Part shown: positions 18,420 through 26,488 of the stretch, piece after piece
How positions within the stretch are numbered: the stretch's first letter is position 1
Layout of the letters: every line of letters begins with the position of its first letter
Source: Proteobacteria bacterium ST_bin14
Lineage (GTDB): Bacteria > Pseudomonadota > Alphaproteobacteria > Sphingomonadales > Sphingomonadaceae
NCBI GenBank assembly: GCA_002083655.1
Contig: MSXR01000006.1
Span: 53,483 to 117,482, forward strand
Length of the DNA: 64,000 nucleotides
Direction of reading: 5' to 3'
The notes under the pieces: model-generated
The model's input: only the letters and a program-made list of their open reading frames with translations
Told to the model about the DNA's origin: nothing
Databases searched by the model: none
Program-made: the position numbers and the translations under genes

Positions 18420-18560
18420 TGCCTGATCGTATCGGTGTGTTGCTGCGGCGGCAAGGCGCGGCTTGCGGGGGCCTGCGGCACGGCAGTCCCAAAATGCGTT
18501 GCCCCGCCCGTCCCTGGCATGGGGCGGGCGGGGCGCGGCAGTGGTCAGGCTAGGTGTCGG

Positions 18561-21404
18561 TTAGAATGTAACGCGGAAACCGCCTGAGAACCGGCGACCA
18601 AAGCGTTCAAACTCGATCGTCTGGTTGTCGCTTGACGGGGTCGGGATACCGGTTGCAGTCAACAGATTGCCTGGTTCCGAATAGCGCCGACCCGGCCCGT
18701 TGAGCAGGTTCTGCGCGTCGAAAAAGACTTCAACATTCTTGGTGATCGCGTAGCGTGCCGAGAAGTCCATCTCGTCATCGGCAGCCCAATAAGTATCGCC
18801 TGCGTCGGTCAGGTCATCAGCGATCGTATCCAGATAGGTGCTACGACGCTGATATTGCAGGCTGATCGATAGGCCATATTTCTCGTAATAGCCGCCGACA
18901 TTGTAGATCAGATCCGACGTGCCCGGCAGCCGCACCCGGCGCGCCGGGATCGTCTGGCTGGGAGTGACACCGCGTACTTCTGGCTTGGTCACTTCGCTGT
19001 CGTTGACGGTGACATTGGCGGTGATGCCGAAGCCGCCCATCCACTCGGGCAAGCCAAGATCGCTTGTCCAAGGTTCGATCTGGAATTGCGCGGTTGCCTC
19101 GGCACCGAACACCCGGCCTTCGCCGCCGTTGGTGATGCCGCGGAAGGTATAAGCCGAACGAGGAATTCCGTTGCTATCCAGCGCATCAGACCCAAAGGTA
19201 CGGGACTGCGTATAGAGCACGTCGCTGACCTTCTTGTAGTAAGCGCCGACACTGAAAAAGCCCTGCGGACGAACAAACCATTCGAAATAGGCGTCGAACC
19301 CGTAAGCCTTTTCGGGCTGAACTGAAGGATTGCCGCCAGAAATCGTTTCGTTCATGTCATTCACGACCACGTTGGGACGAAGCTGGTCATAATCGGCACG
19401 CGCCGCACCGGTGTTGAACGACAGCCGCAGCTTCTTGGTATCGTCGACATTGTAGTTGAAGTGGAAGCTGGGGAAAAACAGCGTCTGGCTCGATTCTGCG
19501 GTGATCAGACCCTGTGTCGCACCAACCGTTCCCACAGCCGAACCACGGTTCTTAAGATGTTCGACCCGAACGCCGGCGAGGATCGAACCCCAGTCGTACT
19601 TCAGCGTGCCCATCACAAAGCCCGCAAACACTTGCTCGCGCACGTTGTAATTGTTGTCGGTAACAGGCGTGAAAGCGAAGTTGGTGCGCGCCGCGTCAGA
19701 AACGGCCCGCATCTGCTCAATGTCAAAATAGCGGAACGTGTAGCCCAGCGGGATTTTGCCGAGAAATGCGTCGTTCAGCGAGAACTGATTGTAATTGCTG
19801 GGTAGCCCGACCGTTCCGAACTGGGCAGGGGTGTTCAGCAGGATGCGATTTTCATCAGCCAGCTTCGTGCGCTGATCGAACTGGAAACCTGCCTTCAACG
19901 TCGCTTCGCTGCCAAACAAGCCGGTTTCGCGCGATACGACGAGCCTGCCGGTGTAAGCCGTGGTGGTGTCGACCGCGTCGAGGACAGTGAACGAAACCGG
20001 TGCCTTGGCGAAGCTGTCGATCGCGTCAACCCGGGAACCCGCCTGGAACCGTGTGGGGCCAGACAGTTGGTTCGTGGTGAACAGCGCCAGCGTGCCGCGG
20101 TTGCGGTTGGTAAAATCATAGCTGATCGTGGGGCGCAGCGTACGGGTGGAGGGGCTGTCATACGACGCTTCGCCGACGACCGAGCGATCGTCCTTCGATT
20201 CGGTGTAGTTGCCCAACCATTTCAAATTCCAGCCTTCGGCAAAGTCATGATCGCCAGCGATTGTGTTGGTGAAAATCGACTGGCGGAACGCGCGAAGCGT
20301 TGCGCGCTGGCGGATGTCGACGCCGTAGACCGTGCCAACCTGCGGGGTGTTGCCGATGCAGACATCGGCATAGCCGCTCGTCGTTGGCGTTGGGTTCACC
20401 GTGCGGGCGCAATCGGCGGTGTTGCTGACGAGGTCGTTCTGACGATCGTCAAGATCGAAGCGGTAATTGTCGCGCGCTTCATCGTCAGTGAAGATCGTGT
20501 AGATCGACCGCAGCGAAATCGTATTGTCCGAATCGGGCTTGTAATCAATCCGGCCCGACGCTGAATAATTGCGGCGGGTAAGGCGATACAGCTTGTTTTC
20601 GGTTTCTTGCGCCCAGAACCGGGTCAGGTTGCCGGGACGCTGATCCTGCGTGACGCGTTCGTAATCGACTTCGAAATTGTCGGTGATCTGCGCGCGCTCG
20701 AAATAGGTGCCCGACACCAAAACACCGAGCTCACCGCCGCCAACGTCGAAGCGTTTGGAAGCAACCAGCGAGCCTTCATATTGTGGGCGATTGCCCAGTT
20801 CGGCAATGCCAACGCCGCCCTTGGCCGCAAAGTGTGCATCTTTGTAATCGAACGCCGAACGCGTGATGACGTTGATGTTGCCGGCAACCGTTTCACCCGG
20901 CATTTCCGGGGTGACCGCCTTGGACACGATGATCTGCGAGGCGATGGCCGAGGGGACAGAATCGAACCGTGCGTCGCGGCCTTCGGGGCTGACGACGTTG
21001 ATCCCGTCGAAGGACAGCGTCGTCCAGTAATTCGGCGTGCCGCGCAAGCTGACATAACGTGCCTGGCCCTGATCGCGTTCGACGCCGACACCGGCCAAAC
21101 GGCCGACGGCCTGAGCGATGTTCTGGTCGGGCAACCGGCCAACGCCGTCTGCGGAAATAACGGCGACGAGCGAGTCGGATTCCCTTTGCGTCTTCAGCGC
21201 CAGTTCCTGCGATTCTGCGATCGGGCGGCTGCCCTTGACGACGATGTCGTCGGCAGCGTCGTCAGCGGCCGGATCGGCGGCGAGCGCGACCGGCGCGTTT
21301 TGGGCATGCGCCGCTGGCGCGATCAAGGCAGTGACGGCAATGCCACCCATTAACACAGAGCGAACGGCGTTCACCGCCGAATGGCGGTCCCGGAAGGTAA
21401 TCAT
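18561..21404 (-). CDS. TonB-dependent outer-membrane receptor
   Basis: This 947-aa protein imports a ligand across the outer membrane using TonB energy. After a signal peptide (GGIAVTALIAPAAHAQ) comes a TonB-box-like DDIVVKG. A plug domain follows to about residue 200 (GRLPDQNIAQAVGRLAGVGV, then SLRGTPNYWTTLSFDGINV). The 22-strand barrel ends in the aromatic C-terminus FRVTF. A Cys pair (CARTVNP ... DVCIG) may close an extracellular loop. The ATG at 21404 is supported by gggggac upstream. As first gene before the acylase and rutBCDA, its ligand is plausibly a nucleobase-related compound, but this is inference. Confidence 0.93.
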   Translation of the reverse strand: MITFRDRHSAVNAVRSVLMGGIAVTALIAPAAHAQNAPVALAADPAADDAADDIVVKGSRPIAESQELALKTQRESDSLVAVISADGVGRLPDQNIAQAVGRLAGVGVERDQGQARYVSLRGTPNYWTTLSFDGINVVSPEGRDARFDSVPSAIASQIIVSKAVTPEMPGETVAGNINVITRSAFDYKDAHFAAKGGVGIAELGNRPQYEGSLVASKRFDVGGGELGVLVSGTYFERAQITDNFEVDYERVTQDQRPGNLTRFWAQETENKLYRLTRRNYSASGRIDYKPDSDNTISLRSIYTIFTDDEARDNYRFDLDDRQNDLVSNTADCARTVNPTPTTSGYADVCIGNTPQVGTVYGVDIRQRATLRAFRQSIFTNTIAGDHDFAEGWNLKWLGNYTESKDDRSVVGEASYDSPSTRTLRPTISYDFTNRNRGTLALFTTNQLSGPTRFQAGSRVDAIDSFAKAPVSFTVLDAVDTTTAYTGRLVVSRETGLFGSEATLKAGFQFDQRTKLADENRILLNTPAQFGTVGLPSNYNQFSLNDAFLGKIPLGYTFRYFDIEQMRAVSDAARTNFAFTPVTDNNYNVREQVFAGFVMGTLKYDWGSILAGVRVEHLKNRGSAVGTVGATQGLITAESSQTLFFPSFHFNYNVDDTKKLRLSFNTGAARADYDQLRPNVVVNDMNETISGGNPSVQPEKAYGFDAYFEWFVRPQGFFSVGAYYKKVSDVLYTQSRTFGSDALDSNGIPRSAYTFRGITNGGEGRVFGAEATAQFQIEPWTSDLGLPEWMGGFGITANVTVNDSEVTKPEVRGVTPSQTIPARRVRLPGTSDLIYNVGGYYEKYGLSISLQYQRRSTYLDTIADDLTDAGDTYWAADDEMDFSARYAITKNVEVFFDAQNLLNGPGRRYSEPGNLLTATGIPTPSSDNQTIEFERFGRRFSGGFRVTF

Positions 21405-21554
21405 GATGTGCGTCCCCCAAAGGCCGTCATTCACAAACGGCATGGTGAGTGCCGCTAACGGGCTTTGGTGACGCTTTTCCGGCTAGGCCTTTACGGTTCC
21501 GTTACGAGAATAATTCAGTTCAACATCAGCGAAACTGTGGCGTGAAAGCGACAC

Positions 21555-22640
21555 CTAGGCTAATGGCGGTATAGCAATCAGCGCCATATCGGCCCCTGCG
21601 ATGGGAGCTGCGAGCGGCGGCGGGGCAGGCGTTGCTGAAAAGCGGGGCGCAGGGGCGGGCTGGGTTGCGCCGCCTAGCGTCATAAAGGTGCCGCGCGCGT
21701 GGTTATGCGGGTGCTGCGGCGCTTCTGCCATCGACAGCACGGGCGCAAAGCACACATCGGTCATCTCCATCAGCGCACACCAATCGTCGCGGGTTCGGGT
21801 GGCAAAGATGGCGGCGAGCCGCTCCTTGCGCGCGGGCCAGGCGCTTTTGTCGAACTGCGCCGCAAAGGCGGGATCATCGGCAATGCCCAATTTGTCGCGC
21901 AGCAACGCATAAAATTGCGGTTCGATGGAGCCAATCGCGATCCATTTGCCGTCGGCGCAGGTGTAAGTGTCGTAAAACGGCGCGCCGCCATCGAGCAAAT
22001 TGGTGCCGGGCACGTCGCTGGTCGTGCCCTGGGCGAGCATCGCATGGCTCATGCCCGCCAGCAGCGCCGATCCGTCCGTCATCGCGGCATCAATGACCTG
22101 GCCGGGCGCGCCATTCTTCACCGCCAGCAGCCCCGCAACCATGCCGAATGCCAAAAACATCGCCCCGCCGCCGAAATCGCCGACATAATTCACCGGCGGC
22201 ACCGGCTTTGCCCCCGCCACGCCAATCGTGTGCAGCACACCCGACAGCGCAATGTAATTAATGTCATGCCCGGCCGATTGGGCATAGGGGCCGGTTTGCC
22301 CCCAGCCAGTCATCCGGCCATAAACGAGGCGGGAATTTTCCGCGATCAGCACATCCGGCCCCAGCCCCAGCCGCTCCATCACGCCAGGGCGAAACCCCTC
22401 AATCAGCCCATCGGCGCTGGCGCACAGCGCTTTGGCGGCCGCAATTCCGTCGGCGGATTTCAGGTCAATCAGCACCGATTTGCGATTGCGCGACAGGGCA
22501 TCACGCGGATCAAGCTGGGCACCGGGACGATCGATACGGATCACCTCCGCACCATGATCGCCCAGCATCATCCCGCAAAACGGGCCGGGACCAATGCCGG
22601 CAAATTCGATAATCCGAATGCCCGAAAGCGCGCCTGCCAT
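21555..22640 (-). CDS. CaiB/BaiF-family CoA enzyme, alpha-methylacyl-CoA racemase-like
   Basis: Class III CoA-transferase fold, 361 aa. The N-terminus IRIIEFAGIGPGPFCGMMLGDHGAEVI and the segment FRPGVMERLGLGPDVL are typical. The potential racemase pair is visible: His125 in GHDINYIALSG and Asp155 in VNYVGDFGGG. These positions match those of alpha-methylacyl-CoA racemases rather than formyl-CoA transferases. It likely inverts 2-methylacyl-CoA stereochemistry in branched lipid or sterol catabolism. The open frame extends upstream through the tRNA gene, but ATG 22640 with gggagcagg just before it is the evident start. Confidence 0.9.
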   Translation of the reverse strand: MAGALSGIRIIEFAGIGPGPFCGMMLGDHGAEVIRIDRPGAQLDPRDALSRNRKSVLIDLKSADGIAAAKALCASADGLIEGFRPGVMERLGLGPDVLIAENSRLVYGRMTGWGQTGPYAQSAGHDINYIALSGVLHTIGVAGAKPVPPVNYVGDFGGGAMFLAFGMVAGLLAVKNGAPGQVIDAAMTDGSALLAGMSHAMLAQGTTSDVPGTNLLDGGAPFYDTYTCADGKWIAIGSIEPQFYALLRDKLGIADDPAFAAQFDKSAWPARKERLAAIFATRTRDDWCALMEMTDVCFAPVLSMAEAPQHPHNHARGTFMTLGGATQPAPAPRFSATPAPPPLAAPIAGADMALIAIPPLA

Positions 22641-22667
22641 AATCCTGCTCCCATCAGTTTTTTTGCT

Positions 22668-22744
22668 TGGCGCGCCCGGCAGGAGTCGAACCTGCGGCCT
22701 CAAGATTAGAAGTCTCGTGCTCTATCCAACTGAGCTACGGGCGC
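22668..22744 (-). tRNA. tRNA-Arg (anticodon UCU)
   Basis: Read on the minus strand this folds as a full cloverleaf. The acceptor GCGCCCG pairs with CGGGCGC, the D-arm is GCTC-AGTTGGATA-GAGC, and the anticodon loop is CTTCTAA with anticodon TCT. The T-arm is GCAGG-TTCGACT-CCTGC. The discriminator is G, and the 3' CCA is encoded (22668-22670). It reads AGA codons, which are rare in this GC-rich genome. It lies just upstream of the CaiB-type gene. Confidence 0.97.
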
Positions 22745-22823
22745 GCGCGGTACCGCCGTTAGCGCGGATTGCACGGGTGCGAAACCGGCATCATAACCGC
22801 AATCGTAACAACAGGGGCAATCG

Positions 22824-23555
22824 ATGAGCATCAAACCAGTGTCGGCGCGCGATCTGGCAGGCGGGCAGTTGCGCTATTTCGATTTCGTGATGGCGGCGTT
22901 CGTGGCGATCATCCTGCTGTCAAACGTCATCGGTGCCGGCAAAGTGGCGCAAATCTGGCTGCCGGGCATTGGTTATTGGCCATTTGGCGCGGGGATTTTG
23001 TTCTTCCCCATTTCCTATGTGATCGGCGATGTGCTGACCGAGGTATATGGCTATGCCCGCGCGCGCCGCGTCATCTGGGCGGGGACGGTGGCGGTGTTGT
23101 TCATGGCGTTCATGTCGTTTGTGGTGGTCGCGCTGCCGCCAGCACCCGACTGGAAGAACCAGGCCGCCTATGAAGTGATTTTCGGGCAGGTGCCGCGCAT
23201 CGTGTTAGCGTCGGTGTGTGCGTTTTGGGCGGGGGAGTTCGTCAACGCCTTTGTGCTGGCGCGGATGAAGCTGTGGACCGGGGGTAAGATGCTGTGGACC
23301 CGCACGATTGGCTCCACGGTGGCGGGGCAGGCGGTCGACAGCCTGATCTTCTATCCGCTCGCCTTTTGGGGCGCCGAGGGCTGGACCAATGATCTGGTGA
23401 TCAAGGTGTTGATCACCCAGTGGGTGCTAAAGGTCAGCTGGGAAGTGATCCTGACGCCGGTCACCTATCTGGTGGTGGGTTTCCTGAAGAACCGCGAGGG
23501 CGTGGACGTGTTTGACGAGGGCACCAACTTCACCCCCTTTAAAGCGGCGCTGTAA
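22824..23555 (+). CDS. Queuosine precursor transporter (YhhQ/VUT family)
   Basis: This inner-membrane protein takes up queuosine precursors (preQ0/preQ1 in studied members) for tRNA modification. The 243-aa sequence has about six hydrophobic segments. It shows the family signature FPISYVIGDVLTEVYGYARARRVIW and, later, GSTVAGQAVDSLIFYPLAFWG. ATG 22824 has weak upstream purines. Its stop is 3 bp before the next gene, so the two are probably co-transcribed. No other queuosine gene is in the window. Confidence 0.92.
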   Translation: MSIKPVSARDLAGGQLRYFDFVMAAFVAIILLSNVIGAGKVAQIWLPGIGYWPFGAGILFFPISYVIGDVLTEVYGYARARRVIWAGTVAVLFMAFMSFVVVALPPAPDWKNQAAYEVIFGQVPRIVLASVCAFWAGEFVNAFVLARMKLWTGGKMLWTRTIGSTVAGQAVDSLIFYPLAFWGAEGWTNDLVIKVLITQWVLKVSWEVILTPVTYLVVGFLKNREGVDVFDEGTNFTPFKAAL

Positions 23556-23557
23556 TC

Positions 23558-23884
23558 ATGAGCGCCCTTCAGGCCGCAAAGCTGTGGCTGATCGGCCTGA
23601 CCGGGCTGGGGAAGGACGCGCTGCACATCTATGTCGGGCTGGCGCTGTTTTTGGGCAGTGCGGTGCTGTTCAAATGGTCGCTGGCGAGCTGGAAACCCTG
23701 GGCCATCGTGCTCGCCGCCGCGCTGCTGGGGGAGGCATGGGATATTCGCGACCGGATCGCCAGCGATATGGCGCTCGATCTGGCCGGGGACTGGCACGAC
23801 ATCTGGAACACGCTGTTCTGGCCCAGCGTACTGGCGTTGCTGGCGCGGTATCGCGGGCTGGCGGCGATTTCTGCCGTCAAGTAA
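23558..23884 (+). CDS. Small membrane protein, unknown function
   Basis: The 108-aa protein has two clear hydrophobic segments (ALHIYVGLALFLGSAVLF and AIVLAAALLGEAWDI) and a third weaker one near FWPSVLALLA. An acidic stretch (RDRIASDMALDLAGDWHD) lies between the second and third. I do not recognise a named family. It follows the queuosine transporter by 2 bp and probably shares its message. Its last 8 bp overlap the 3' end of the convergent PIN toxin gene. Confidence 0.75.
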   Translation: MSALQAAKLWLIGLTGLGKDALHIYVGLALFLGSAVLFKWSLASWKPWAIVLAAALLGEAWDIRDRIASDMALDLAGDWHDIWNTLFWPSVLALLARYRGLAAISAVK

Positions 23885-24326
23885 GCAAATAGCTATCGAC
23901 TTCATCGGCATTGGCGGGATTGAACGGGTTTACGATCTTCAGCCCGCCGATCCGCTGACCGTCCTGCATGTCTTCCGTAAAAAGCGTTGAAACGCCGTGC
24001 GCATCGCAGACACTGATGATGACGGCATCCCAAAATTGCAGCCGATATCGTTCGGCCAGGTCGAAGGCATCGAACAATAGCGGTCGGCTCGTTGCGATGA
24101 TGGGAAAAACCCCGCACAGCCGGTTGGCAATGCGTCGCAGGCGGCGCTGATTCAAATGTGACGAACGACGGCTGACGTTCAAAAACTCGCCAATGACCTG
24201 CTGTGTGATAACGGCATCAGTACGCGCGACGGATGAGAGAAGCCGTCGGGCATGCGGCATTTTTTCTGCAGCACTTGGGTCGGTCGCATAAACAAGAATG
24301 TTGGTATCGACGCTGAACGCCGCCAT
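23877..24326 (-). CDS. PIN-domain ribonuclease toxin (VapC-like)
   Basis: VapC-type toxins are Mg-dependent endoribonucleases, usually aimed at tRNA or rRNA. The 149-aa protein has the PIN acidic residues in order: SVDTNILVYA (first Asp), QQVIGEFLNV (Glu), FWDAVIISVC (Asp) and LFTEDMQDG (last acidic pair). It starts at ATG 24326, overlapping the antitoxin stop by one base (TAATG), so toxin translation is coupled to the antitoxin. The pair lies between a membrane protein gene and purQ. Confidence 0.9.
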   Translation of the reverse strand: MAAFSVDTNILVYATDPSAAEKMPHARRLLSSVARTDAVITQQVIGEFLNVSRRSSHLNQRRLRRIANRLCGVFPIIATSRPLLFDAFDLAERYRLQFWDAVIISVCDAHGVSTLFTEDMQDGQRIGGLKIVNPFNPANADEVDSYLLT

Positions 24327-24565
24327 TAGCCGTTACGCTCTTCATAACTGAATGACTGGCCGAACGGGACGCCCTTTTCAAAGTCTTCGAACAAGGCGTC
24401 GAAATCTGCTTTCCAAATGGGGTCCAATTCTCGCCGCAGCTTCTTGGGGCGCATTTCTGCAATAACGACGCCATTTTTGGTGATATCGATCGTGTCACCG
24501 GCTTCGACCAAGGCGAGCGCCCTTGAGATATTGGCGTTCAATTCCCTAACTGACATTATGCCCAT
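24326..24565 (-). CDS. Phd/YefM-like antitoxin
   Basis: The 79-aa protein has an N-terminal DNA-binding fold typical of Phd/YefM antitoxins (SVRELNANISRALALVEAG, then DTIDITKNGVVIAEMRPKK). An acidic C-terminal tail rich in Phe and Glu would wrap the toxin. It both neutralises the PIN toxin and likely represses the operon. ATG 24565 is preferred because ggag lies about 6 bp upstream; ATG 24556 is possible. A perfect palindrome sits directly upstream. Confidence 0.88.
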   Translation of the reverse strand: MGIMSVRELNANISRALALVEAGDTIDITKNGVVIAEMRPKKLRRELDPIWKADFDALFEDFEKGVPFGQSFSYEERNG

Positions 24566-24575
24566 GGCCAGCTCC

Positions 24576-24592
24576 GTTGCTACGGTAGCAAC
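24576..24592 (-). promoter_or_regulatory. Palindromic operator of the PIN toxin-antitoxin operon
   Basis: GTTGCTAC and GTAGCAAC flank a single base, a perfect 8+1+8 dyad 11 bp upstream of the antitoxin start. Position and form fit an autoregulatory operator for the antitoxin-toxin complex overlapping the promoter. The binding is inferred. Confidence 0.65.
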
Positions 24593-24610
24593 CTAATGGA
24601 TTTGGCCTGC

Positions 24611-25276
24611 CTAGGCAACCAACGCCAACAACCCCTCAAACAGCCGCCGCCCGGCATCGCCGCTATGCGCTGGCTCAATGCAGCGTTCGGGGTGGGGCAT
24701 CATGCCCAGCACATTGCCGCCTGCGTTCAGCACGCCCGCGATCTGCCGGGCAGAGCCATTGACGGGTTCGGCATAGCGAAAGGCGACACGGCCTTCGCCT
24801 TCAATCCGGTCAAGCGTGTCGGCATCGGCGGTGAAGTTGCCGTCGTGATGGGCAACGGGCACCATGATCCGCTCCCCCTTGGCATATAGGTTGGTGAAGG
24901 CGCTTTGGGCGTTCTCGACGGTCAAGGCGACATCGCGGCACACGAAATCGAGCCCTTCATTGCGCATCAGCGCGCCCGGCAGCAGGCCAATTTCCGTCAG
25001 CACCTGAAAACCATTGCAGATACCCAGCACCGGCACCCCGCGCCCGGCCGCTGCAACAATCGCTGCGATAATCGGGGAGCGCGCTGCAATCGCCCCGCAG
25101 CGCAGATAATCGCCATAGGAAAATCCACCGGGCAGGCCCACCAGGCCAATATCATCGGGTAGTGCGGTGTCGCCGTGCCACACCATGTGCGGTTTGGTGC
25201 CGGTTACAGACTCCAGCGCCACGGCCAGATCACGGTCGCAGTTGGAACCGGGGAAAACGATAACCGCCGTCTTCAT
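24611..25276 (-). CDS. purQ: Phosphoribosylformylglycinamidine synthase, glutaminase subunit PurQ
   Basis: PurQ supplies ammonia from glutamine to PurL, with PurS as bridge, in step four of purine synthesis. The 221-aa class I amidotransferase shows VIVFPGSNCDRD, GGFSYGDYLR and the nucleophile GICNGFQVL. Near the end, the His-x-Glu of the triad lies in MMPHPER. It starts at ATG 25276, overlapping the purS stop by one base. purL is not in the window. Confidence 0.97.
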   Translation of the reverse strand: MKTAVIVFPGSNCDRDLAVALESVTGTKPHMVWHGDTALPDDIGLVGLPGGFSYGDYLRCGAIAARSPIIAAIVAAAGRGVPVLGICNGFQVLTEIGLLPGALMRNEGLDFVCRDVALTVENAQSAFTNLYAKGERIMVPVAHHDGNFTADADTLDRIEGEGRVAFRYAEPVNGSARQIAGVLNAGGNVLGMMPHPERCIEPAHSGDAGRRLFEGLLALVA

Positions 25277-25506
25277 CACACGCGCTCGACGCGGTAATTT
25301 TCGATGACGGTGTTGGCGAGCAGCTTGCGGCACATCTCGTCAATCGCGCTGTCGGCAGTATCGTCGGCCAGGTCGAGCTCGATCAGCTTGCCCGCGCGCA
25401 CATCGTTGATGCCGGCAAAGCCCAGCCCATCCAGTGCCTTGTGAATCGCCTTGCCCTGCGGGTCGAGCACGCCGGGCTTCAGGGTGACGAAGATGCGCAG
25501 TTTCAT
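25276..25506 (-). CDS. purS: Phosphoribosylformylglycinamidine synthase subunit PurS
   Basis: PurS is a small dimeric protein that joins PurQ to the short form of PurL. The 76-aa product matches the usual length and pattern: KLRIFVTLKPGVLDPQGKAI, then NDVRAGKLIELDL and a C-terminal NTVIENYRVE. ATG 25506 is the family start. It lies 68 bp downstream of purC and overlaps purQ by one base. Confidence 0.96.
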   Translation of the reverse strand: MKLRIFVTLKPGVLDPQGKAIHKALDGLGFAGINDVRAGKLIELDLADDTADSAIDEMCRKLLANTVIENYRVERV

Positions 25507-25574
25507 CGGATATGCTCGCGTCAATTGGCGGATGATGCGGTTGCTATGCCGGGGGGCGCGCCCGGCTGCAACCG

Positions 25575-26354
25575 TCACTTCCCGCGTTTCAGCCGATGTT
25601 CTTCCAGATCGAGCACAGCGCTGTCGGCACCCTCAGGCAGCAAGCCCAGCCGCCGCGCAACTTCCTGATAGGCCTCTACCTCACCGCCCAGATCGCGCCG
25701 GAACCGATCCTTGTCCAGCTTTTCGCCGGTCGTCATATCCCAAAGGCGACAACCATCGGGGCTGATTTCGTCCGCCAGGATGATCCGGGCATAATCATTG
25801 TCCCAGATCCGCCCGAATTCCAGCTTGAAGTCGACCAGGCGGATGCCGATACCCGCGAAAAGCCCGCACAGAAAATCATTCACGCGAATGGCCAGATCGG
25901 TGATGTCGTGCATCTCCTCCTGGCTGGCCCAGCCAAAGCACGAGATATGCTCTTCGGTGATCATCGGATCACCCAGCGCATCATCCTTATAAAAATATTC
26001 GATGATCGTGCGGGGCAATTGCGTGCCCTCTTCAATCCCCAGCCGCTTGCTAAGCGATCCGGCGGCAACGTTGCGGATCACCACTTCGATCGGCACAATT
26101 TCAACCTGGCGGATCAATTGTTCGCGCATATTGAGGCGGCGGATAAAGTGCGTCGGCACGCCAATGGTGGCGAGCAGGGTGAAGATATGCTCCGAAATCC
26201 GGTTGTTCAGCACGCCCTTGCCGCTGATCGTGCCCTTTTTCTGGGCGTTGAAAGCGGTCGCATCATCCTTGAAATACTGGATCAGCGTGCCGGGTTCAGG
26301 CCCTTCGTAAAGGATTTTGGCCTTGCCCTCATAGATTTGGCGGCGGCGTGCCAT
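25575..26354 (-). CDS. purC: SAICAR synthase PurC
   Basis: PurC couples CAIR with aspartate using ATP, giving SAICAR. The 259-aa protein opens MARRRQIYEGKAKILYEG and contains GKGVLNNRISEHIF, VVIRNVAAGSLSKR and VDFKLEFGR. DEISPDGCRLWD and KDRFRRDLG follow, all family hallmarks. It is first in the purC-purS-purQ cluster, a common alphaproteobacterial order. A 134-bp gap separates it from the DUF4349 lipoprotein gene upstream. Confidence 0.98.
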   Translation of the reverse strand: MARRRQIYEGKAKILYEGPEPGTLIQYFKDDATAFNAQKKGTISGKGVLNNRISEHIFTLLATIGVPTHFIRRLNMREQLIRQVEIVPIEVVIRNVAAGSLSKRLGIEEGTQLPRTIIEYFYKDDALGDPMITEEHISCFGWASQEEMHDITDLAIRVNDFLCGLFAGIGIRLVDFKLEFGRIWDNDYARIILADEISPDGCRLWDMTTGEKLDKDRFRRDLGGEVEAYQEVARRLGLLPEGADSAVLDLEEHRLKRGK

Positions 26355-26488
26355 GGCGGCGGTACCTTATGATGGACGTGTACAAAAACGAAGCTGCCCC
26401 GTCTGCGCGTGCATTGGTGTCGTGCAGGCCGGGGCAGTAGATTTAGTCTATATCGAAAGCGCCGGGGCGGCGCAATCGCAGGCGTGGT

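Noticed and set aside
22650..22667. T-run next to tRNA-Arg as a terminator
   Set aside because: The run is T on the plus strand, so it reads as A on the tRNA strand; it cannot be a Rho-independent terminator for the tRNA.
21699..22709. 336-codon frame opposite the CaiB-type gene, extending into the tRNA
   Set aside because: Antisense to a clear CoA-transferase family gene and crosses tRNA-Arg; composition typical of a shadow frame.
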